A stretch of 7,432 nucleotides of DNA from Methanomicrobiales archaeon (lineage in GTDB: Archaea; Halobacteriota; Methanomicrobia; Methanomicrobiales; JACTUA01), in assembly GCA_028678905.1 (NCBI GenBank), contig JAJRCO010000377.1, positions 1-7,432 on the forward strand, in the 5' to 3' direction. Of this stretch, positions 1 through 4,767 are shown one piece after another; the first letter of the stretch is position 1; the number at the start of each line of letters is the position of its first letter. The position numbers were made by a program, and so were the translations under genes. Below the pieces are notes generated by a model that searched no databases, was not told the origin of the DNA, and was given only the letters and a program-made list of their open reading frames with translations.

Positions 1-1
1 C

Positions 2-451
2 GGGTACTTCACCCGGAAGGGGGTGATTGCCCGGAAGGGAATGGTCTGGTTTGAGACAAAGTTCCTGCACCTGCTCACACCCATCAGCATCGTCGCGCTT
101 CTGGGGACGCTGGTACTCCTGTTTACCTTTAAAGGAGACGTGATCATCGGGAATCCGCTCACCATCCTCTGGATCGCGATCCCGCTCTTCATACAGACCA
201 TGTTTATCTTTGTCATCGGATATTCCCTGGCGCGGGTGCTGAAAATGGAGTATCGTAACGCCGCCCCGGCCGCGATGATCGGGGCTTCCAACCATTTTGA
301 GGTGGCCATCGCGACAGCGACCCTGCTCTTCGGGCTCTCATCCGGGGCGGCACTGGCCACCGTGGTAGGAGTGCTGATCGAAGTGCCGGTGATGCTGATG
401 CTGGTGAAGGTCTGCCTGAGGACACAGCATCTCTTTCCGGGAGGGGGATGA
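2..451 (+). CDS. acr3: Acr3-family arsenite efflux permease, C-terminal part (5' end outside window)
   Basis: The frame is open from the left edge, so this is the last 149 residues of a longer gene; Acr3 proteins usually have about 350-370 residues. The fragment is mostly hydrophobic, with about four membrane segments. It ends with the family-typical stretch SNHFEVAIA (a glutamate in a late membrane helix) followed by GAALATVVGVLIEVPVML, which I recognise as the conserved tail of Acr3 permeases (BASS superfamily). The opening residues GYFTRKGVI also fit the cytoplasmic loop before a late helix. Acr3 sits in the cytoplasmic membrane and extrudes As(III) using the proton-motive force. The GTG at base 23 is not the true start, because family similarity continues upstream of it. 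The catalytic cysteine of the family lies in the missing half and cannot be checked. The stop TGA overlaps the ATG of the next gene, indicating translational coupling. Confidence 0.88.
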   Translation, partial: GYFTRKGVIARKGMVWFETKFLHLLTPISIVALLGTLVLLFTFKGDVIIGNPLTILWIAIPLFIQTMFIFVIGYSLARVLKMEYRNAAPAAMIGASNHFEVAIATATLLFGLSSGAALATVVGVLIEVPVMLMLVKVCLRTQHLFPGGG

Positions 452-1320
452 TGTCCGGACTACGGAAGGTGCTTGTTCCTCTGGATATGTGGGAGGGCAC
501 CGGGAAGATACTCTCTGCGGTAGAGGAGATCGCACGGGTGGGAGTGGATGAGATCGAACTCCTGCATGTGGTGAATCTGCGGGATGCGTCGGTGAATCCA
601 CAGATATCTGCATACGACGAAGAGGTGCTTAGCACATGGAAGAAACATCTCCGGTCCTGCGGTGTACCTGTCGTAACCACAACAGTGATACACGGTATTC
701 CCTGGATCGAAATTATCGAGCGCTCTGAGCGGGAGGATCTCTCCCTGATCGTGCTCGGATCGCATGGAAGGAGTATTGTTTCCCGCATGCTGCTGGGAAG
801 TACCACCGAGAATGTCATTCATCACGCCGAAGCCACGGTCCTTATCCTGCGCATGAAGATCCTGGAGGAAGCGGGGGCGATGACCTGCCGGCTCGCAACG
901 GACCGTATCTTCGGCCGGATCCTGTACGTGACGGACTTTTCCGAAAACGCAGAGCGGTGCCTGCCATACCTCACCTGGATGGCGCCTGCGCGACCGGCAG
1001 AGGTTCTGGTCGTCCATGTACAGGATCTTCGGCACCTCTCCTATGCCACCCCGAAACAGATGGACGAACTCAACCGGAGCAATACCCAGCGTCTCGACGA
1101 GCTGAAGAAAAAGCTCCGGGGCATGGGGTTTGAAAAGGTGAGTACCGTGATCCGTACCGGGAATGCCATCACCGAGATCCATAATGTCGCCCATGACTCT
1201 GGGGCATCGCTCATCGTGATGGGTGCGAAGGGAAAATACGGGGTGCCGGAGATGATTCTTGGGGGTACGACCGAGGCAGTAGTACATCAGTCCGGATTGC
1301 ACGTCCTGGTGGTCCGATGA
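448..1320 (+). CDS. Tandem universal stress protein (two UspA domains)
   Basis: This is a 290-residue soluble protein made of two Usp domains, residues about 5-136 and 155-290. Both keep the nucleotide-binding loop of ATP-binding Usp proteins. In domain 1 it is G104-SHG-x9-GS (GSHGR to LGSTTENV); in domain 2 it is G259-AKG-x9-GGT (GAKGK to LGGTTEAV). Each domain opens with the usual beta strand ending in Asp (VLVPLD, ILYVTDFS). Usp proteins bind ATP or AMP and affect stress survival or partner transporters, but the target cannot be read from sequence. Its ATG at 448 overlaps the acr3 stop as ATGA. A second ATG follows directly at 451 and is slightly better spaced (6 bases) from GGAGG at 440-444, so the real start may be the second methionine. 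Coupling to an arsenite permease suggests a role in arsenic stress or permease control; this is inference. Confidence 0.9.
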   Translation: MMSGLRKVLVPLDMWEGTGKILSAVEEIARVGVDEIELLHVVNLRDASVNPQISAYDEEVLSTWKKHLRSCGVPVVTTTVIHGIPWIEIIERSEREDLSLIVLGSHGRSIVSRMLLGSTTENVIHHAEATVLILRMKILEEAGAMTCRLATDRIFGRILYVTDFSENAERCLPYLTWMAPARPAEVLVVHVQDLRHLSYATPKQMDELNRSNTQRLDELKKKLRGMGFEKVSTVIRTGNAITEIHNVAHDSGASLIVMGAKGKYGVPEMILGGTTEAVVHQSGLHVLVVR

Positions 1321-1416
1321 GAATCCATAGGGGATACGCTCTCGATTCGTTGAAGGGCTGAAATCCGTGATGACGAGGTAAGAATGAGCGAATGTGTGTT
1401 CGTACAGGCCCTCTCC

Positions 1417-1421
1417 GGAGG
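1417..1421 (+). promoter_or_regulatory. Shine-Dalgarno GGAGG that decides the permease start
   Basis: GGAGG lies 8 bases before the ATG at 1430. The in-frame GTG at 1394, which would add 12 residues, has no comparable site, and the added residues look unlike a membrane protein N-terminus. The start at 1430 is therefore preferred. Confidence 0.7.
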
Positions 1422-1429
1422 CCCGACCG

Positions 1430-2530
1430 ATGGCAACTGACCTGCTCACCACCGCGGTAATGGGAGGAATTTCCGGCCTGATCGATTATCTCATGGCACA
1501 TGTGGCGACCTGCCTCATACCTGCCTTCTTCATCGCGGGGGCGATGAACGCCCTGCTTCGAAAAGAGGCGATCACCCGGTATTTGGGGGAGAAGATTCCC
1601 ATATATAAGGCGTATCCCGTGGCCGTCGTTGCTGGATTGCTCCTCGCGGTCTGTTCCTGTACCATTCTCCCTCTGTTTGCCGGGATAAAAAAGAAGGGTG
1701 CCGGGCTGGGTCCTGCAGTCGCATTTCTGTATACGGCTCCCGCCACCAACATTCTTGCGATCGCGTTTACCTGGACCGTGCTGGGTGGGGACTTTGCGCT
1801 TGCCCGGATTATCCTGTCCGTTTCCTTTGCGGTGGTGATCGGGCTGACCCTCTCTTCCCTGTTCTGGGAGACATCGGCCGAACCGGCGGCCGTTTCACCT
1901 GCCTGCACCTGTGCTCCTTCGGCACAGGGTGGAGATACAGACAACCAGCGAAAGGTGGTCGCCTTTATAGGAACGCTGGTCATCCTCCTTTTTGTGGGGA
2001 CACTGAACGTATTTGTTACCTATGCCATCGGAGAGATTCCTCTCCGGTTTCTCCTGATCCCACCCCTGCTTGCGGTCATCGTGTGGGAAGTCAAAAGCTG
2101 GTTCTCCTCAGAGGAAGCCAGGATCTGGCTGGAAGAGACTTGGTCATTCATGAAGACCATATTTCCCCTGCTCTTTATCGGGATCTTCGCGGCCGGGGCC
2201 ATCAGTGCCATACTCCCGGGAAATCTCCTGGAATCGATCCTGGGGACGAATTCGGTTGGTTCAAATTTGCTTGCGGTCCTTTTCGGGACGTTCATGTACT
2301 TCCCCACGCTGGTGGAAGTGCCCATGGCGCGGATGTTTCTCGATCTCGGGGTCAACCGAGGGCCTCTCCTGGCGTATCTCCTCGCCGATCCGGTCATTTC
2401 GCTACCAAGCATCCTGGTAGTTCGGAAGTACATGGGCAATCGCCAGACGATCACGTATATTGCATTGCTGGTGGTGTTTTGTACCTTTGGGGGTCTGATT
2501 TATGGATCTTTTGCGGCAGGGACCATGTGA
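1430..2530 (+). CDS. ArsP-type (DUF318/PF03773-like) membrane permease
   Basis: This is a 366-residue integral membrane protein with roughly eight to nine hydrophobic segments in two halves, separated by a hydrophilic loop at about residues 147-174. The first half carries the hallmark CSC pair (C75, C77 in AVCSCTILPLFAGI), then the KKKGAGLGPAVAFLYTAPATN loop. The second half carries the counterpart YFPTLVEVP and the ADPVISLPSILVVRKYMG stretch. This pattern is typical of the permease family that includes ArsP, which exports trivalent methylated arsenicals; other members are implicated in metal efflux. The loop holds another cysteine pair (C159, C161 in ACTCA) that might bind metalloid. The gene lies 109 bases after the Usp gene on the same strand, with no clear promoter between them, and belongs to the same arsenic operon. 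A convergent arsM supports methylarsenite as substrate, but that is inference; inorganic metal ions remain possible. Confidence 0.82.
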   Translation: MATDLLTTAVMGGISGLIDYLMAHVATCLIPAFFIAGAMNALLRKEAITRYLGEKIPIYKAYPVAVVAGLLLAVCSCTILPLFAGIKKKGAGLGPAVAFLYTAPATNILAIAFTWTVLGGDFALARIILSVSFAVVIGLTLSSLFWETSAEPAAVSPACTCAPSAQGGDTDNQRKVVAFIGTLVILLFVGTLNVFVTYAIGEIPLRFLLIPPLLAVIVWEVKSWFSSEEARIWLEETWSFMKTIFPLLFIGIFAAGAISAILPGNLLESILGTNSVGSNLLAVLFGTFMYFPTLVEVPMARMFLDLGVNRGPLLAYLLADPVISLPSILVVRKYMGNRQTITYIALLVVFCTFGGLIYGSFAAGTM

Positions 2531-2608
2531 ATGTCCACGTCGACCGTACAGGAGTGCGAGCGAAAGTTTCGGATGGCATGACATGAGTCACGTTTCGATG
2601 GAACCTCG

Positions 2609-3004
2609 ATGAGCGAACGTTCCTTTGCTCTCCTCACCTGCTCCGGGGTCTCCAATACCGGGCGACTCACCACGCAGGCCGCATCGGTTCTTGTCCGACG
2701 GTATCCCGAGCGTTTCACGTGCCATCTGACTGCTAAACAGACGACCCACGATCTTATCTGTGGATTGGAATACACCGATTGTCTGGTTGTCATCGACGGA
2801 TGTAAGGACCAGTGTGCGGCAAAGAAGTTGAGCAGCTCCGGTTTGGGACCCGATATCCACATCATCGCCACCGATCAGGGCATCGAAAAAAATGGGATGG
2901 CGGATGTCCAGTTCTGGGAGATCGAACAGTTAGTTCAGGCGATCTCCCGGGCTGTACAGGATGGTGAAAAAAATGATTTTTTTAACTGCGTTTTATCCCG
3001 GTGA
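2609..3004 (+). CDS. DGC-domain putative zinc/metal-binding protein
   Basis: This is a small soluble protein of 131 residues. It begins with the family-typical strand and cysteine loop (FALLTCSGVSNTGRL, C11) and has the name-giving Asp-Gly-Cys at residues 63-65 in VVIDGCKDQCAAKKL, with C69 four residues on. Other cysteines are C38, C51, C58 and C127. I recognise it as the DGC family (PF08859-like), annotated as putative zinc-binding and often found beside ArsP-type permeases; its biochemical role is not established. No GGTGA-type ribosome site precedes the ATG, and no upstream in-frame start exists after the stop at 2579-2581. The 78-base gap from the permease contains two mini reading frames, the second ending in an ATGA overlap with this start, so reinitiation is possible. 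The last 23 bases overlap the 3' end of the convergent arsM gene, and a T7 tract lies inside the coding end. Confidence 0.8.
   Translation: MSERSFALLTCSGVSNTGRLTTQAASVLVRRYPERFTCHLTAKQTTHDLICGLEYTDCLVVIDGCKDQCAAKKLSSSGLGPDIHIIATDQGIEKNGMADVQFWEIEQLVQAISRAVQDGEKNDFFNCVLSR
2967..2983. terminator. A7-TGA-T7 palindrome, likely bidirectional T-tract terminator
   Basis: Seven A, then TGA, then seven T form a perfect 7-bp inverted repeat between the convergent DGC and arsM genes. On the - strand the T7 run falls 9 bases past the arsM stop, a good place for an archaeal T-tract terminator. On the + strand the T7 run falls inside the DGC gene, 18 bases before its stop codon, so + strand termination exactly here would remove the stop. 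Confidence 0.5.
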
Positions 3005-3812
3005 GCTGAATGCTCGCGATGGATCCTTCCAATTCTTTCAGCTTTTCACCGGATAGATTGAAATCATTCACAATCGCCTGAGCGGTGGGATCGCTGACCC
3101 TGCAATCTAGAGAGAACGGGGTCTCCTTCAGGATCTGCACGTCCTTGAAACCGGTCTTTTTTATGGCATCGATATAGTCCTGCTTACGCATCGCACCGGA
3201 CACACATCCCACGTAGGCAGCCACCGATTTCTGGATAAATTCGGGGAGCGGTTTCAGAAGTACGGTGTCCGAGATCATCAGACGTCCCCCGTCCCTCAGT
3301 ACCCGGAATGCCTCACGGAAAACCTGGGGCTTGTCCAGTGAGAGATTGATGACACAGTTGGAGATGATCGCATCGACAGAACTATCGGCGACGGGCAAAT
3401 GCTCGATCTCGCCCAACCTGAATTCGACGGTGGTATACGAACCTTTCTGCGCATTCTCCCGCGCCTTCGCGATCATCTCCGGTGTCATATCGACACCGAT
3501 CACGTGGCCCGTAATTCCGACTCTCTGAGCGGCGAGGAAGCAATCAAATCCCGGCCCGGAACCCAGGTCAAGCACGGTCTCTCCTTGCTGGAGAGAAGCC
3601 AGTGCAACCGGATTTCCGCACCCGAGTCCAAGGTTTGCTCCTTCCGGAGCCGATGCAATATCCTGTTCGCTGTACCCGACCTTCTGCGCAAGGGCGTCTG
3701 CAGTGTTCACAGAGTCGCAGCAGGTGGAAGATGGGCCGCAGCAGGATTGCTGCTGTTGGGCCACTTTCGCATATCCTTCCCGTACTTTCTTTCGTATTTT
3801 TTCTTCTGTCAT
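2982..3812 (-). CDS. arsM: Arsenite S-adenosylmethionine methyltransferase ArsM
   Basis: This 276-residue cytoplasmic enzyme transfers methyl groups from S-adenosylmethionine to As(III), giving mono-, di- or trimethyl arsenicals. The SAM-binding motif I is VLDLGSGPGFDC (residues 80-91), with the acidic end of the next strand at GVDMTPEM (106-113). The three cysteines that bind As(III) in the family appear in their usual settings: C65 in LGLGCGNP, C153 in ISNCVINL and C203 in AYVGCVSGA. The N-terminal segment carries two cysteine pairs (C24-C25, C31-C32), common in archaeal ArsM. Length is normal and nothing is broken. The start is supported by GGAAGG at 3820-3825 (- strand), 7 bases before the ATG. 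The gene follows the AbrB-type gene by 14 bases and is probably cotranscribed with it. Its 3' end overlaps the convergent DGC gene by 23 bases. Confidence 0.94.
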   Translation of the reverse strand: MTEEKIRKKVREGYAKVAQQQQSCCGPSSTCCDSVNTADALAQKVGYSEQDIASAPEGANLGLGCGNPVALASLQQGETVLDLGSGPGFDCFLAAQRVGITGHVIGVDMTPEMIAKARENAQKGSYTTVEFRLGEIEHLPVADSSVDAIISNCVINLSLDKPQVFREAFRVLRDGGRLMISDTVLLKPLPEFIQKSVAAYVGCVSGAMRKQDYIDAIKKTGFKDVQILKETPFSLDCRVSDPTAQAIVNDFNLSGEKLKELEGSIASIQLTGIKRS

Positions 3813-3819
3813 GGATTTT

Positions 3820-3825
3820 CCTTCC
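3820..3825 (-). promoter_or_regulatory. Shine-Dalgarno GGAAGG of arsM
   Basis: GGAAGG on the - strand lies 7 bases before the arsM ATG, within the 14-base gap after the stop of the upstream AbrB-type gene. arsM therefore has its own ribosome site on a shared transcript. Confidence 0.6.
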
Positions 3826-3826
3826 T

Positions 3827-4099
3827 TTATAAAACTCCTTTCATCATCGGACCTACGACCGTCTTAACCGGTTCAGCAAGTCTTTCAACCTGGATTAGCA
3901 TAATGCAACAGACTTTCTGGTCTTTCTCCCATCCGATCACCGCGAGTTTATCTCCTGGACCGATCCCAGCACGTGTGCGTAACTCTTTCGGGAGCACCAT
4001 CTGTCCCCGTTCGTCCACGCTCACGATTGCTTCCACCGTGCAGCGGCCGCTCGAACCGGGCAGGGGGCAGCATGAATCTTGGTTCATATCTGATCTCAT
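3827..4099 (-). CDS. AbrB/SpoVT-fold protein of the HgcAB-associated (HgcC-like) family
   Basis: This is a 90-residue protein. Residues about 23-55 form an AbrB/MazE/SpoVT swapped-hairpin DNA-binding domain (VEAIVSVDERGQMVLPKELR then AGIGPGDKLAVI). The family resemblance extends to both ends: an N-terminal DSCCPLPG segment with C10-C11 and C20, a second pair C64-C65 (KVCCIMLI), and a PMMKGVL tail. I recognise this as the short family annotated as HgcAB-associated protein, found near mercury-methylation genes and also near arsM; no hgcA or hgcB is in this window. It leads a two-gene unit with arsM. The TATA box at 4124-4131 predicts transcription starting within a few bases of this ATG, so the mRNA is probably almost leaderless, favouring the start at 4099 over the methionine at 4087. 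DNA binding is expected from the fold; metalloid sensing by the cysteine pairs is inference. Confidence 0.85.
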   Translation of the reverse strand: MRSDMNQDSCCPLPGSSGRCTVEAIVSVDERGQMVLPKELRTRAGIGPGDKLAVIGWEKDQKVCCIMLIQVERLAEPVKTVVGPMMKGVL

Positions 4100-4121
4100 G
4101 CACTATAAGATGGAAATGTAT

Positions 4122-4157
4122 ACTATATAAAAATTCTGAATAATCCAAAAATTCTGA
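4122..4157 (-). repeat. Imperfect 18-bp tandem repeat over the AbrB-arsM promoter
   Basis: On the - strand, TCAGAATTTTTGGATTAT is followed immediately by TCAGAATTTTTATATAGT. The first 11 bases are identical and 14 of 18 match overall. The downstream copy contains the TATA box, and the upstream copy lies just behind it. The placement suits an operator, although AT-richness alone could produce part of the likeness. Confidence 0.55.
4124..4131 (-). promoter_or_regulatory. Archaeal TATA box for the AbrB-arsM unit
   Basis: TTTATATA on the - strand is preceded by a purine-containing CAGAA that could serve as the TFB recognition element. With the usual distance of about 25-27 bases from box centre to start, transcription would begin near base 4101, about two bases before the ATG at 4099. 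Confidence 0.65.
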
Positions 4158-4165
4158 TATTACAT

Positions 4166-4173
4166 AAAAAAAA
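4166..4173 (-). terminator. T8 tract (- strand), possible terminator
   Basis: Eight T in a row on the - strand lie between the candidate small gene and the AbrB-arsM promoter. Archaeal RNA polymerase terminates at such tracts. It could be a second stop behind the one at 4204-4211, insulating the arsM promoter. No hairpin is needed or seen. Confidence 0.35.
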
Positions 4174-4203
4174 TATCCCTTTTACACCCACATGAGAGTA
4201 ACG

Positions 4204-4211
4204 AAAAAAAA
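4204..4211 (-). terminator. T8 tract (- strand) just after a tandem stop
   Basis: Eight T on the - strand begin 10 bases beyond a TAA-TAA tandem stop (4222-4227) that closes the small - strand reading frame. The combination of tandem stop and T tract is what the end of a real archaeal gene would show. Confidence 0.4.
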
Positions 4212-4224
4212 TTGATTGATATTA

Positions 4225-4340
4225 TTAGGAGATAAACGATTCATCAGTGAATTCTCCAGATTCTATCTGGTCATTGCTCTTCAGTGTCTGCTCTCCTGCC
4301 ATGTTTGATATGTCTCCGCTTGAGTTGTAGTGTTTGCCAT
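4225..4340 (-). pseudogene. Candidate small gene, apparently split by a frameshift (hypothetical)
   Basis: A GGTGA ribosome site at 4349-4353 (- strand) lies 8 bases before an ATG at 4340 that opens MANTTTQAETYQTWQESRH and stops at 4281. A second, overlapping frame runs from an ATG at 4302 through MAGEQTLKSNDQIESGEF to a TAA-TAA stop, ending at 4225. A single -1 step near base 4293, or restoring one lost base in the GGAGAG run there, would join them into one hydrophilic protein of about 38 residues reading TYQTWQEEQTLKSNDQ across the joint. A T8 tract follows the stop. I do not recognise the product. It may instead be two tiny genes, programmed frameshifting, a decayed gene, or a non-coding RNA; composition alone cannot decide. 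Confidence 0.3.
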
Positions 4341-4589
4341 GAATTTGCTCACCACATGATGCGGCTTATGGATCCTGTTGTTCGGATACTGTCCCCCACC
4401 GCTGCTAACGAGGATTGATCAAGACTGCTATCATTGGAAGATCCTTGGATAAGTCGGAAAGAATTTTATGGCATCTCTAACCCATTATGTTGGAGTGCAG
4501 CAGAGCTTTCCTCTCCATTATAAATTAAACATCGATAGGTGGAGTATTGCAAACTATTAACTAGAGCCAATTGCTGATAATAACTTACG

Positions 4590-4634
4590 CTCCTGTTATC
4601 CGCAGAGTGCATGGGTGATAAGGAGACATAACAG
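4590..4634 (+). other. Possible structured leader with two competing hairpins upstream of the kinase gene
   Basis: CTCCTGTTATC at 4590-4600 can pair with GATAAGGAG at 4617-4625 (nine pairs with a two-base bulge). Alternatively its part CTGTTAT at 4593-4599 pairs perfectly with ATAACAG at 4628-4634. The two helices share bases and exclude each other. Further on, AGGGAG (4638-4643) can pair with CTCCCT (4680-4685), masking a ribosome site at 4639-4645. No known riboswitch class is recognised, and chance pairing is possible. Confidence 0.25.
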
Positions 4635-4767
4635 ATAAGGGAGGGACCAGTGCCTGTGTGCCACCATCAACAAAAAATGCTCCCTGCCCGCAATCATAGG
4701 ACATGCCCGGATCGGATCACATGATGGGATCTGATGTGAGGCCATAGCAAAGGTAACCTGCGATTGT

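Larger units (their letters stand above)
4100..4767. other. AT-rich intergenic region between divergent units
   Basis: There is no established gene in these 668 bases, and no tRNA, rRNA, CRISPR or transposase is visible. From left to right it holds the AbrB-arsM promoter with its tandem repeat, two - strand T8 tracts, the split small - strand frame, and a featureless stretch from about 4355 to 4510. Next is a TTATAAATT element at 4518-4526 that could be a weak promoter on either strand, then pairing elements and a 24-codon GTG-initiated frame (4650-4724) before the kinase start. Base composition is visibly richer in A and T than the flanking genes. Confidence 0.6.

Noticed and set aside
1..15. 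CGGGT/ACCCG inverted repeat at the left edge
   Set aside because: It lies inside the Acr3 coding sequence and is explained by codon content.
1407..1423. GGCC/GGCC inverted repeat around the permease ribosome site as an RNA switch
   Set aside because: A 4-bp stem with a 9-base loop is too weak and too likely by chance in this GC-rich context.
1394..1429. GTG at 1394 as an upstream start for the permease
   Set aside because: It adds 12 residues without a ribosome site, while the ATG at 1430 has GGAGG at ideal spacing.
460..1452. A 330-codon reading frame on the - strand opposite the Usp gene
   Set aside because: It mirrors the Usp gene, its translation resembles no family I know, and the + strand frame carries intact Usp motifs; it is a shadow frame of GC-rich coding DNA.
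4700..4740. Repeated GGATC near the kinase start as an operator
   Set aside because: The copies are short, irregularly spaced and not part of a convincing palindrome.
4100..4767. CRISPR, tRNA or insertion-sequence remnants in the spacer
   Set aside because: No regularly spaced repeats, no tRNA arm pattern, and no terminal inverted repeats or transposase-like frame were found by eye.
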